Assembly (NCBI RefSeq): GCF_027923465.1
Contig: NZ_BRLB01000001.1
Location: 310,001 to 374,000 of the forward strand
Reading direction: 5' to 3'
Source of the DNA: Vallitalea longa
Lineage (GTDB): Bacteria > Bacillota > Clostridia > Lachnospirales > Vallitaleaceae
Length of the DNA: 64,000 bases
A program made the position numbers and the translations under genes. The notes under the pieces were generated by a model, which saw only the letters and a list, made by a program, of their open reading frames with translations, was not told the origin of the DNA and ran no database searches. Positions 1-7,924 of this stretch are shown here, one piece after another (position 1 is the first letter of the stretch; every line of letters begins with the position of its first letter).

Positions 1-1062
1 ATCGTTTTTAACTTCATTGTCGTTATCATAAGAAAAAGTTACATTGTTGAATTGTATGTTATATGAGTTCAGTTTTTTCTTCTTTGATGCGTTTGGTAAT
101 TCATCTATACCAACATATTCATATGCATCTCTTAACGCAAATTGTATAGATTTCAGATCATTTACAAGTACGGTAAAATTAGTAAGTGCACCAACGATAC
201 CAAGAGATAATAACAAGCACATTGTCAAATCAGCTGGATTTAGTGAACCTTTAATATATAGATATAAACCTACTGGTAATGTTCCTAATAGTGAAGTTGG
301 TAAAGCAGAACTTGCGAAATTAATTAACTTCCAAGTACTTTTAAACCAATCCAATGTGTAATTTTTAAATTCATTAACCGCTTTTTCAAATTTTTCATAT
401 GATTTAGCTGATTGGTTAAATGCTTTTATCACTTGAATTCCTTCTATATACTCTACTATAACACTGTTGACATGATTACTTGATTTCATGTAATCATCGT
501 ATTTTTCATTATACGTTTTCATTACAATACCATAAGCTATACCTCCAATAAAAACTGAAATCAACGATGCTAGTGCCATTCGCCAATCTATAATTATAAG
601 ATATATTAGGACACATATAGATAATATAAGATTAGAAAGACTCTCTGGTATCATATGTGCTAACGGGATTTCTATAGTTTCAACTCTATCAACTATTGTA
701 TTTTTTATTTTACCCGCTGATTCATTAAGCACTACTCCTAATGGTACTTTCATTAATTTATCACATATAGATAATCTAATGCTCTGTAATATTCTATATG
801 CAGATATGTGTGACAATACAGTAGAAAAACTATGGAATGCTACCTTGGTTACATAACCAGCCAAACCTATTCCCGACCAATATATTATGTTATCAGTAGT
901 CTGGTTTCCATCAAAGAATAACATGAAAATACGATACACTGCTATATAAGGAACAATTCCTCCAAATACACTTATTACAGCAAAGAAAACCGATATTACT
1001 AACTTGAATTTACATTCTTTTGCATAAAATGAAACGATACTTAACCAATTTTTTTTCTTCAT
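1..1062 (-). CDS. ABC exporter, fused membrane and ATPase domains (partial, runs off left edge)
   Basis: Reading leftward from ATG at 1062 (GAGGG ribosome site just upstream) the frame stays open to base 1, giving 354 residues. It begins MKKKNWLSIV and carries several hydrophobic helices of an ABC type-1 exporter membrane domain. Near the window edge it enters the ATPase domain: the last visible residues include the A-loop-like VTFSY. Walker A and later motifs lie outside the window. The promoter carries a Fur-type box, so iron-responsive expression is likely and a siderophore-linked role of the IrtAB/YbtPQ kind is possible. Substrate cannot be read from the sequence. Exporter-fold assignment is firm; the role is inference. 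Confidence 0.85.
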   Translation of the reverse strand, partial: MKKKNWLSIVSFYAKECKFKLVISVFFAVISVFGGIVPYIAVYRIFMLFFDGNQTTDNIIYWSGIGLAGYVTKVAFHSFSTVLSHISAYRILQSIRLSICDKLMKVPLGVVLNESAGKIKNTIVDRVETIEIPLAHMIPESLSNLILSICVLIYLIIIDWRMALASLISVFIGGIAYGIVMKTYNEKYDDYMKSSNHVNSVIVEYIEGIQVIKAFNQSAKSYEKFEKAVNEFKNYTLDWFKSTWKLINFASSALPTSLLGTLPVGLYLYIKGSLNPADLTMCLLLSLGIVGALTNFTVLVNDLKSIQFALRDAYEYVGIDELPNASKKKKLNSYNIQFNNVTFSYDNDNEVKND

Positions 1063-1259
1063 TCATATCCCTCTATTTTTATTTATTTGAATATTATGTA
1101 CCTATTACCTGAATTGCTAGTAAGATATTTATTTATTGATAGTATGCATAGTTAATCCTTATGTGCAATTACCTCCTTATTTTATTAAAATTATATATCA
1201 ATATAACTCGCTAAATTTCATATTGATACACTACTTATAAATCATAATATTTCATAACA

Positions 1260-1288
1260 AGTATAATACAAATGATAATGATAGTCAA
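1260..1288 (-). promoter_or_regulatory. Promoter with Fur-like box for the ABC exporter
   Basis: On the minus strand TTGACT (1288-1283) and TATACT (1265-1260) are spaced by exactly 17 bp. Inside the spacer and -35 lies TGACTATCATTATCA (1287-1273), a 7-1-7 Fur-box match with one perfect half and two mismatches in the other. The region 1067-1460 holds no gene besides this site and the terminator of the next gene. Confidence 0.6.
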
Positions 1289-1375
1289 TATTAATTATTA
1301 GAATGTTTTATTATCATATAATAATCATACTTGCTTCTATAAGCAAATATAATAATTTCAATATGATCTTCTTTT

Positions 1376-1411
1376 ACATATAGAAAGACAGCTTCAGTTA
1401 AGAAACTGTCT
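1376..1411 (-). terminator. Intrinsic terminator of the ABC-F gene
   Basis: A 10-bp stem (AGACAGTTTC with GAAGCTGTCT, one G-U pair) and a modest T-rich tail lie about 50 bp after the stop codon on the minus strand. Confidence 0.55.
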
Positions 1412-1460
1412 TATATTCTTGGATTATGTTTCTATACAAAATCTCGTAGTACCATATCTT

Positions 1461-3011
1461 CTAGTTGTTTTTAATTTTTTGTTGTTTGTTACAAGCTACA
1501 GCATATACTTTGTCTACTAGATCTTCATAGAAAGATTTTTCATGAGATACTACGATAACTGATCCATTAAAATTAAATAGAGCTTCTTTTAAACTAATCT
1601 TGGTATCTTTATCCAAGTGGTTAGTGGGTTCATCTAGAATCAAAATATTTGCTTCTTTCAGAGTCATAATGCAAAGTTTAACTTTCGACTGTTCTCCTCC
1701 ACTTAGAGTTTTGATAGGCTGTGTTAAATCTTCCGCTCCTATTCCGCATTTACTCAATTCTCTCCTTATCTCTTCTGTTTTCATATCCGGATAATTCAAG
1801 CCCACTATTTCTAAAGCATTCATATCTTGATTTTCCCAATTAAGGTCTTGCTCGTAATAGGAGACTTTCGTATCTTTCGAGAACACTATATCTCCTGAGA
1901 TTGGATCTAATACTCCTACAATGGTTTTTAAAAGAGTAGATTTACCGATTCCATTAAATCCAGTAATTGCGATTTTATCTCCACTATTTAATTTTAGATT
2001 CAATTTAGGTAGAAGTGAATAATCATAGCCTACCTCAAGATCCATAAGCTCAATTTTCCTAAAAGCCAAATCTTGCCTGAAAGTAATCATTGGTTTTTTC
2101 TTACTATTGGGTTTTGAGAGTCTTTCTACTCTATCTAGTTGTTTTTGCCTACCTCTCGCCATTTTACAATTAACCCCTGCTTTGTTTTTTCTTATATAGC
2201 TTTCAGTTCTTTTAATATATTCCTGTTGAGAATTATAGTTTCTAATGTAGTTATTTCTATATTCTTCCTTAAGCTTCAGAAATCTTTCATAGTTACCATA
2301 GTATTTTCTTATCTTGGTGAATTCTATATCCAGAATACAATTAGTTATTTCATTCAAAAATTCCAGATTGTGAGAAACTACTATATAAGCTCCCTGAAAT
2401 TCTTTCAGGTATTCACTTAACCAAAGGATGTGGTCATAATCTAAGAAATTGGTTGGTTCGTCTAATAATAATACATCAAATTGTTCTAGTAATAGTCTAG
2501 CCAGAATAACTTTCGTCTGCTGACCTCCACTCAGATTTTCTAGTTTTGTATTGACTCCAAAAGAATTGATTCCCAGTCCTAAAACAATTCTATCGATTTT
2601 ACTTTCAATAGAATAGAAATGTCTATATTCTAGTTCATCTTGAATGTCCCCTATCTCCTTCATTAAATTTTCCTTATAATTTTCTGAAAGTTCTTCGTAT
2701 AAATTGTTCAATGTTTCTTCTAATTGAAATAACTCTTTGAATGATGTTTTCAAATATTCATAAACAGTAATATTCCCTTCTGATTTCAAATATTGGTCTA
2801 TATATCCTATTTTAATATTTTTCTGCCATATGACACTTCCAATGTCAGGTAGTTCCTTGTCAAGGAGTATACTTAACAAGGTTGATTTACCTGATCCATT
2901 ATCTCCTACAAGTCCCATATGTTCTCCTTTATATAATTCAAAACTTCCTTCTTCAAATAATATCTTTTCTCCATAAGACATAGATATGTCTTTTACTTCT
3001 AATAAACTCAT
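1461..3011 (-). CDS. ABC-F family ATPase, probable ribosome-protection type
   Basis: The 516-residue soluble protein has two ATPase domains and no membrane segments. Domain 1 has Walker A GDNGSGKST (near residue 38), signature LSGGQ and LLLDEPTNFLD. After a charged linker, domain 2 has GFNGIGKST, LSGGEQ and LILDEPTNHLD. This is the ABC-F plan of proteins that act on the ribosome and often confer resistance to macrolides, lincosamides, pleuromutilins or streptogramins. The start (ATG 3011) has AGGAGTG eight bases upstream. The long leader with a peptide ORF and alternative hairpins is typical of inducible antibiotic-resistance ABC-F genes, which is the best hint of function. Which drug, if any, is unknown. 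Confidence 0.88.
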   Translation of the reverse strand: MSLLEVKDISMSYGEKILFEEGSFELYKGEHMGLVGDNGSGKSTLLSILLDKELPDIGSVIWQKNIKIGYIDQYLKSEGNITVYEYLKTSFKELFQLEETLNNLYEELSENYKENLMKEIGDIQDELEYRHFYSIESKIDRIVLGLGINSFGVNTKLENLSGGQQTKVILARLLLEQFDVLLLDEPTNFLDYDHILWLSEYLKEFQGAYIVVSHNLEFLNEITNCILDIEFTKIRKYYGNYERFLKLKEEYRNNYIRNYNSQQEYIKRTESYIRKNKAGVNCKMARGRQKQLDRVERLSKPNSKKKPMITFRQDLAFRKIELMDLEVGYDYSLLPKLNLKLNSGDKIAITGFNGIGKSTLLKTIVGVLDPISGDIVFSKDTKVSYYEQDLNWENQDMNALEIVGLNYPDMKTEEIRRELSKCGIGAEDLTQPIKTLSGGEQSKVKLCIMTLKEANILILDEPTNHLDKDTKISLKEALFNFNGSVIVVSHEKSFYEDLVDKVYAVACNKQQKIKNN

Positions 3012-3023
3012 AAAATCACTCCT

Positions 3024-3047
3024 AAAAAAAAGAGGCCTTCAGCCTCT
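3024..3047 (-). terminator. Terminator hairpin directly upstream of the ABC-F ribosome site
   Basis: AGAGGCTGAAGGCCTCT is followed by seven T residues and then the AGGAGTG ribosome site. Lying between promoter and gene, it can only act as an attenuator. Its 5' arm AGAGGCT is complementary to AGCCTCT, the 3' arm of the next hairpin upstream (3070-3082), so the two are mutually exclusive. Confidence 0.65.
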
Positions 3048-3069
3048 AAAAATATACAACAAAACAAAA

Positions 3070-3097
3070 GAGGCTATGCCTCGTTCCGCATAGCGGA
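3070..3097 (-). promoter_or_regulatory. Competing hairpins upstream of the attenuator
   Basis: On the minus strand TCCGCTATGCGGA (3097-3085) is followed by GAGGCATAGCCTC (3082-3070). GCTATGC of the first pairs equally well with GCATAGC of the second. That would free AGCCTCT to open the terminator at 3024-3047. This chain of alternative pairings is seen in the sequence; its use in vivo is inference. Confidence 0.45.
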
Positions 3098-3103
3098 TTT
3101 GTC

Positions 3104-3175
3104 GTTAGGAAAGTTTCCTTAGCGCATATGAAAACGCTCCTATTTCATATGCTTAAAAGTAGGACTTTCCTATAA
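3104..3175 (-). repeat. Small inverted-repeat element, copy A
   Basis: The arms GTTAGGAAAGT..GCATATGAAAA (3104-3134) and TATTTCATATGC..ACTTTCCTATAAC (3141-3175) are imperfect inverted copies, as in a MITE-like element. The right arm plus centre recurs at 39900-39946, also on the minus strand just upstream of a gene. It sits inside the ABC-F leader. Confidence 0.5.
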
Positions 3176-3202
3176 CAAAAAAAAGGCTTCATTGAGCCTT
3201 TA
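3176..3202 (-). terminator. Leader terminator (attenuator 1) of the ABC-F gene
   Basis: A 7-bp stem AAAGGCT/AGCCTTT with loop CAATGA is followed by an uninterrupted run of T on the minus strand. It lies about 130 bases after the leader-peptide stop. Its 5' arm AGGCTC is complementary to GAGCCT in the 3' arm of the preceding hairpin (3282-3294). Confidence 0.7.
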
Positions 3203-3281
3203 TATTAGCATTAAAGATTTATACGAAAAATAAGCATGGGTTTCCATACTATCATTCAAAAAATTATTAATTCCTAACTGT

Positions 3282-3329
3282 AGGCTCTGAATAATAGGTA
3301 TTTTAATTTCTTAAAAATATTCAGAGCCT
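3282..3329 (-). promoter_or_regulatory. Anti-terminator/anti-anti-terminator hairpin
   Basis: AGGCTCTGAATA (starting inside the leader-peptide stop codon, 3329) pairs with TATTCAGAGCCT (3294-3283). A ribosome held at the end of the leader peptide would cover the 5' arm and leave GAGCCT free to pair with the terminator arm at 3194-3200. This is the layout of ribosome-mediated attenuation. Confidence 0.6.
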
Positions 3330-3367
3330 CATTTTTTAATTATTGGTTTTGCTTCCAATGTCCTCAT
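3329..3367 (-). CDS. Leader peptide MRTLEAKPIIKK of the ABC-F gene
   Basis: A 12-codon ORF with AAGGATG eight bases upstream lies about 25 bases after the -10 box. It ends exactly where the first leader hairpin begins. Length, position and overlap with the regulatory stem fit a stalling peptide that senses ribosome-targeting antibiotics. Peptides of this kind are known ahead of erm, msr, vga and related genes; this particular one I do not recognise. Confidence 0.6.
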   Translation of the reverse strand: MRTLEAKPIIKK

Positions 3368-3391
3368 ATTAAACACATCCTTATATAAAAG

Positions 3392-3420
3392 ATTATAATA
3401 TAAGTCAATATTTAAGTCAA
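3392..3420 (-). promoter_or_regulatory. Promoter of the ABC-F leader
   Basis: TTGACT (3420-3415) and TATAAT (3397-3392) are spaced by 17 bp on the minus strand, upstream of the leader peptide. Confidence 0.75.
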
Positions 3421-3457
3421 TGACAATTATTTGAATATTCAATAGACCCTTGGTACT

Positions 3458-4006
3458 TCATTTTAATATTCCATATAATAGAATCTTGATTACTTCATTC
3501 ATTGCATCTTTTAGAGTTAAGTTATTATCACTTAAAAATTTATAATCAAGAAAGGTATTGCTAACACTTTCAAGAGTTGTACTGATGAGATGAAGATTTA
3601 TATCATTCTTAATCATTCCATCATCTATTGATTTTTTTAATACATCTTCTATAATGTTTATCTTAAAAGTCTTTAATTCCTGTATTTTCTCCCATTGCTT
3701 ATAATAAAACTTATGAATCTCATCTAATATACTAACTGGTAATTTATACTTATGATATGAATAGATGATTGAATGTAATTTATCCTCAAGTAAATCTGAT
3801 TCTTCAAGAGCATTCAAAGTATACTTTTTATCACTTTCTATTATTGTATTGATATATTCCAATATAATGTCTTCTTTGCTTTTATAATATTTATAGATAG
3901 TTTTTTTACTGATTTTCAGTTCCGAAGCAATTTCATCCATAGTGAACTTTCTTAATCCATATATCTGTATTTTTTCGACTGCCATTTTCATTATTGTTTC
4001 TTTCAC
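3458..4006 (-). CDS. TetR-family repressor
   Basis: The 182-residue protein has an N-terminal TetR helix-turn-helix: KIQIYGLRKFTMDEIASELKI, then SKKTIYKYYKSKEDII. The helical ligand-binding domain that follows is divergent, as is usual. It starts 13 bp after the MFS gene stop in the same direction, so it is probably co-transcribed with it and represses the shared promoter. An inverted repeat at 5242-5273 is the likely operator. The inducer is unknown. Confidence 0.85.
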   Translation of the reverse strand: MKETIMKMAVEKIQIYGLRKFTMDEIASELKISKKTIYKYYKSKEDIILEYINTIIESDKKYTLNALEESDLLEDKLHSIIYSYHKYKLPVSILDEIHKFYYKQWEKIQELKTFKINIIEDVLKKSIDDGMIKNDINLHLISTTLESVSNTFLDYKFLSDNNLTLKDAMNEVIKILLYGILK

Positions 4007-4019
4007 ATTGATTACCCCC

Positions 4020-5222
4020 CTATTGAATTTTTACTCTTCTATTAGATTTATTTTCGGTTAATAATGTTGCCAAGACACCTATAATAGAAATAGCGATAAT
4101 TAAATACAACTCAATATCATTATGGCTACTCCATAATATACCTGTAATTACAGAACCTACAAAAGATCCTATATATTGGAAACTATTTATTATACCATTT
4201 GCTGTACCTCTATAACTATTTTCAGCAATATCATTTGCTATAGTGGGAACGATTGTAGCGATTAAAATGTATCCCGTCATGAATAATATACTTCCTATCA
4301 ATATTGAAACGAATGATTTACTGTTAAAATAAAAGCATATCCCTATACCACTTAAAACAAATGCCAATTTGATTAAATTCAATCCATATCCTTTTGAAAC
4401 TAATTTAATAGATTTTTTCATAAATATTATAGCAATAATGACAGCAGGCATAAAGATTTTCCACATACCACTTGTCCCAACTAATTCATCAAGATATATT
4501 GGAACTATGTAAAATACTGCTACCATTATATAATTATTTATGAATCCTGCAAAATTCAGTCCCAAAAAACATTTATTCTTCAATAAAATTCTAATACCTG
4601 CTAGAATACTAGTCTTAGTTTCATTATTACTAGATGAATCGCTATTGATTCCAGATGTATCCTTTAAGAATAGCAATATAATCATCCAAACCACAAAAAT
4701 AAGTATTGAACAAACTAAAAACATTTCACTTACTGATAAATAATTATTTATTATAGGACCTAACGCAAATGCTGATGCAGCAGCAAATCCAATAATCATA
4801 CCTAGGAAACTGAACGCTTGTGGTCTTTTCTCACTATCTATTCTACTGCTGACCCATGAATATCCTGTTGCAAGAACTGCTCCACTACCTTGTAAAGCTC
4901 TTGCAAAAATAAGCAAATAAATATTTTCTGAAAGGAAAGCGATGAATAATCCGATTATAACTTGCAAAAGACCTATTAATATTACTGGTTTATTACCTAA
5001 CTTATCACTCCATATGCCAAATGGAACTTGAAAAATAGCTTGAGTCAGTCCAAATATCCCTAATGCAACTCCTATCAAGATTGAATTACTATAAGCCAAC
5101 GTCTTACCATATGTAGATATAAAAGGCATTACCATTGTCATAGTCATCTGCCTTATTCCTAAAGCTAAACTGATAGTAATCAAAAATAATAATTCTTTCT
5201 TTTCAAATGTTTCTTTCGTCAT
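4020..5222 (-). CDS. MFS drug-efflux-type transporter
   Basis: About 400 residues with 12 predicted membrane helices. The loop GIWSDKLGNKPVILIG (loop 2-3) is the MFS signature, and the N-terminal half (QMTMTMVMPFISTYG) resembles YfmO/multidrug H+ antiporters. An upstream ATG in frame at 5240 exists, but AAGAAGG is placed for ATG 5222. It is paired with a TetR gene and next to an ABC-F gene, which suggests drug export. The substrate is not determined. Confidence 0.82.
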   Translation of the reverse strand: MTKETFEKKELLFLITISLALGIRQMTMTMVMPFISTYGKTLAYSNSILIGVALGIFGLTQAIFQVPFGIWSDKLGNKPVILIGLLQVIIGLFIAFLSENIYLLIFARALQGSGAVLATGYSWVSSRIDSEKRPQAFSFLGMIIGFAAASAFALGPIINNYLSVSEMFLVCSILIFVVWMIILLFLKDTSGINSDSSSNNETKTSILAGIRILLKNKCFLGLNFAGFINNYIMVAVFYIVPIYLDELVGTSGMWKIFMPAVIIAIIFMKKSIKLVSKGYGLNLIKLAFVLSGIGICFYFNSKSFVSILIGSILFMTGYILIATIVPTIANDIAENSYRGTANGIINSFQYIGSFVGSVITGILWSSHNDIELYLIIAISIIGVLATLLTENKSNRRVKIQ

Positions 5223-5241
5223 GTTAAAGCCTTCTTTCATG

Positions 5242-5305
5242 TAGAAAACTATTATAGTGTTATTAGTTTCCTAGTAATTATAGTGCTCTATTTAATTTCT
5301 GTCAA
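5242..5305 (-). promoter_or_regulatory. Promoter and TetR-type operator of the MFS/TetR operon
   Basis: TTGACA (5305-5300) and TATAAT (5282-5277) are 17 bp apart. Just downstream are the inverted arms TAGGAAACTA (5273-5264) and TAGTTTTCTA (5251-5242), placed to block transcription. Confidence 0.65.
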
Positions 5306-5379
5306 TAGAATATTTTATAACTACACAAGTATTCTTTAATGAAATAAACTATATCTAAAAATAAAATATCTTAATCTCA

Positions 5380-5433
5380 ATTGTCAACCTATATTTAAAA
5401 TTAGTTGACGTACAATAAGTTAGAGGGTATACT
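5380..5433 (+). promoter_or_regulatory. BirA operator overlapping the bioY promoter
   Basis: TTGTCAACC (5381-5389) and AGTTGACG (5403-5410) are the two inverted half-sites expected of a biotin-repressor (BirA) operator. The right half-site is also the -35 box TTGACG, followed after 17 bp by TATACT (5428-5433). Binding would occlude the promoter when biotin is plentiful. Confidence 0.65.
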
Positions 5434-5463
5434 ATCATTATGAATATATAGGAGGGATTATTC

Positions 5464-6030
5464 ATGAATACTAAAGAATTAATTTTAGCAGCTTTATTTG
5501 CAGCAATTACTGGTATACTTTCAATATTTCAGATTCCATTACCTACGCCTGTTCCTTTTACATTGCAAGTATTAGCGGTAACTGTCTCAGGAGTTATTTT
5601 AGGAAGCAAAATAGGTGCTTTGTCTCAATTGACATATGTATTATTAGGTCTGGTAGGAATTCCAATCTTCGCTGGAGGAAGTGCAGGTGTTGGGGTTCTA
5701 GTAGGACCTACAGGTGGTTTCTTAATTGGTTTCATTATTTCTTCATTTGTTATAGGGAAAATTACAGAAAAAACTTTACCTCTTATACATAATGGGTCAT
5801 CAAGATATATTACTATCTTATTTGCAATGATATTCGGTCTAATAATTATTCATTGTTGTGGAGTTATTCAATTCTCAGTTCAACAAAATGTATCTTTAGG
5901 TCAAGCTTTCGGTGTCGCATCAGCTCCATTTATAATTTTTGATCTAATAAAAGTAGTTTTTGGATCAATTGTTGCATATTTTGCGAGAGATGGCTTAGTT
6001 AAAGCAAATTTATTACAAGTACAGGTGTAA
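5464..6030 (+). CDS. bioY: BioY, biotin-binding S component of an ECF transporter
   Basis: A 188-residue membrane protein with about six hydrophobic segments and the BioY hallmarks FTLQVLAVTVSGVILGSKIGALSQLTYVLLGLVGIPIFAGG and GPTGGFLIGF. It binds biotin and works with the shared EcfA/A'/T energy module, which is not in this window. AGGAGGG precedes ATG 5464. The BirA-type operator upstream supports the biotin assignment independently. Confidence 0.95.
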   Translation: MNTKELILAALFAAITGILSIFQIPLPTPVPFTLQVLAVTVSGVILGSKIGALSQLTYVLLGLVGIPIFAGGSAGVGVLVGPTGGFLIGFIISSFVIGKITEKTLPLIHNGSSRYITILFAMIFGLIIIHCCGVIQFSVQQNVSLGQAFGVASAPFIIFDLIKVVFGSIVAYFARDGLVKANLLQVQV

Positions 6031-6032
6031 TT

Positions 6033-6458
6033 ATGCGAATCAGAGGACATCATCTTATTTGTAATTTAGGTTACAAAGGTAAAGGATACGACGAACGTTT
6101 TACCTCAGTCATGAGTAATGTTATGTACCTAATAAAAATGAATCCGGATCTAAATGTTAGAGTCATTGATGATATTGATATTCTGTGTAGCGCTTGTCCT
6201 AATAGAAAAGGGGAAAAATATTGTACTAATAAAGATACTGAAGCAAATAAACGTATAAAACAAATGGACCACTTGGTTTTGGATATTCTTGATATACAAC
6301 CTTACTCTTTACATAATTGGACCGAATTGCAAAAGAAGATTGCATTAGATTTTAAGTTAGAGCACTTGAATAAATTGTGTAAAAATTGTGAATGGAGACA
6401 ATTAGGATATTGTAGACAGGGACTTTTAGATTTGAAAGAGAAATATAACCTGGTATAA
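6033..6458 (+). CDS. DUF1284 cysteine-rich protein
   Basis: The 141-residue protein begins MRIRGHHLICNLGYKGKGY, the DUF1284 start. It has cysteines near residues 10, 52, 55 and 63 and a C-terminal CKNCEW..GYC cluster, consistent with an iron-sulfur site. It starts 3 bp after the bioY stop and so shares its biotin-controlled promoter. Function is unknown. The co-transcription hints at a role tied to biotin or an iron-sulfur enzyme of biotin synthesis, but that is inference. Confidence 0.8.
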   Translation: MRIRGHHLICNLGYKGKGYDERFTSVMSNVMYLIKMNPDLNVRVIDDIDILCSACPNRKGEKYCTNKDTEANKRIKQMDHLVLDILDIQPYSLHNWTELQKKIALDFKLEHLNKLCKNCEWRQLGYCRQGLLDLKEKYNLV

Positions 6459-6470
6459 CCAGTTTATAGG

Positions 6471-6509
6471 AAAACCTTCTTGGTGAAATTATAAGCCAAG
6501 GAGGTTTTG
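6471..6509 (+). terminator. Terminator of bioY-DUF1284
   Basis: AAAACCTTCTTGG (6471-6483) pairs with CCAAGGAGGTTTT (6496-6508), ending in a T-rich arm. It may serve the converging minus-strand gene too. Confidence 0.7.
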
Positions 6510-6533
6510 TTTATGAAATATAAAGTATACTTT

Positions 6534-7322
6534 CTAATAATCTGATTTAGGTACACTTTCAAAAAAATCCTCTGCAAGTTCCAGCCATTCTTCAGGTAAA
6601 TATACTGCAAGATACCCATGACCATACTCCTTTGCTTCATAGATTTTACAGTTTCTTAAGTAGGATTGAAAAAGCTTGGCAGATTTTTTTACACATTTCA
6701 TTTCTTTTTCTCCATACCAATACATAACATCCGCCTGACACTCTCTTAAACTATCCTTGATGGAATAATTCATATAGGTACGATACATTGCATATAAAGT
6801 TTCTTTTCTCAGTCTTGGCATGTCCTGTAAATATAATTCCTGTATTTCCTTAGGGTAAAGCATTTTTTGTGGTAACTTTTTAGACATAGCAGCAAGTTGA
6901 AATTTACAAGCTTTTTCACTGAATAAAAATCTTCTAAAAAGCTTAACGGTTGTAATACAAAACCTTTTTACATTTGGCACAGGATAGCAGACAGAACCAT
7001 CAATTATTGCCTTTTGCGCTAAATCTGCTTTGCGAGAAAGTAATTCTATAACAATTTGACCTCCCATTGATACACCACACAACGCGAATAACTTTCCGTT
7101 ACATTTTTTCTCAATATAACTCAATAGCTTATCGGCAGTATCCTCAGTTGAAATATAATCGGTTGCGAATTCCTCTCCATGTCCATCCATAGTTGGTAAT
7201 ATAACATGGTACTTTTCCGATAGTTTTCGTGCCTGTCTTAGATAATTCCACCATGCATTTCCACCACCATGAATCAGCATGATATGTTGGTTTTCAGGAT
7301 TTCCGAATTCATGGAATTTCAT
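6534..7322 (-). CDS. Alpha/beta hydrolase
   Basis: The 262-residue protein has the oxyanion strand MLIHGGGNAWW (residue 16 on), the nucleophile elbow GVSMGG (near 84) and a C-terminal EYGHGYLAV with the likely catalytic His. This is a soluble alpha/beta hydrolase of unknown substrate. It follows an ArsR-like regulator by 38 bp in the same direction and is probably controlled by it. Confidence 0.82.
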   Translation of the reverse strand: MKFHEFGNPENQHIMLIHGGGNAWWNYLRQARKLSEKYHVILPTMDGHGEEFATDYISTEDTADKLLSYIEKKCNGKLFALCGVSMGGQIVIELLSRKADLAQKAIIDGSVCYPVPNVKRFCITTVKLFRRFLFSEKACKFQLAAMSKKLPQKMLYPKEIQELYLQDMPRLRKETLYAMYRTYMNYSIKDSLRECQADVMYWYGEKEMKCVKKSAKLFQSYLRNCKIYEAKEYGHGYLAVYLPEEWLELAEDFFESVPKSDY

Positions 7323-7360
7323 GTTAACACATCCTTTCTAAAGATTACCATATATTTGTA

Positions 7361-7885
7361 TTATTCTATGCCTACCTTGATCTTATCTACAGGGAAACTT
7401 GAAATCATTGATAGCTTCCGTAATTTTCTCTCTGGTGTCATTTTATTTTTAATATACATTTCAAGAATATCTTTAATTTCTTTTAGCAGTACATCGTATT
7501 CCTCATCTGTAACTGCTATAAGTGCAGTGTTGAAAAAAACCTTATCTTGAACACAATCTGTATCAGATTTACTTAAATAAAATTGGAGTTCTTGTAAAAG
7601 CTCCATAAAAAATCCAGTAGCAAGCTTAGATGGATTGTCATGTTCTAATATGTTGTTTTGCTTATTCATGGCATAAACCTTTTCTATGGTATTTCTTACC
7701 CTTTTTTCCTCCACTACTTGAATAAGACCATTCTCATCTAAAAGCTTCATATGATGATAAATAGTAGCTCTTGGGATATCAGTAAGTGTTTCCATAATCG
7801 ATGAAACAGTTGTCCTTTCGTTTGATAAAATAAATTGTAGTATTCTGAGCCTGGCAGGATTCAGTATCAATTTTTCAATGTTCAT
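7361..7885 (-). CDS. ArsR/PadR-like winged-helix regulator
   Basis: In this 174-residue protein residues 10-75 form a winged helix of the ArsR type (RLRILQFILSNERTTVSSIMETLTDIPRATIYHHMKLLDENGLIQVVEE). The helical C-terminal half has no recognised metal-binding cysteines, so it is more likely a DUF-type sensor than a metal repressor. It is the first gene of a two-gene unit with the hydrolase. A palindrome within its own promoter suggests autoregulation. Confidence 0.8.
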   Translation of the reverse strand: MNIEKLILNPARLRILQFILSNERTTVSSIMETLTDIPRATIYHHMKLLDENGLIQVVEEKRVRNTIEKVYAMNKQNNILEHDNPSKLATGFFMELLQELQFYLSKSDTDCVQDKVFFNTALIAVTDEEYDVLLKEIKDILEMYIKNKMTPERKLRKLSMISSFPVDKIKVGIE

Positions 7886-7924
7886 TTGATTTCCTCTCCT
7901 TTAACTATTGCATTCTATTTTTTT

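Noticed and set aside
44-361. 105-codon plus-strand ORF at the left edge
   Set aside because: It is the antisense shadow of the ABC exporter, which fills the minus strand and continues beyond the window.
3104-3175. Two-codon ATG-AAA-TAG and ATG-CGC-TAA units as leader peptides
   Set aside because: They lie in the repeat element and are too short to judge; similar triplets occur by chance in AT-rich DNA.
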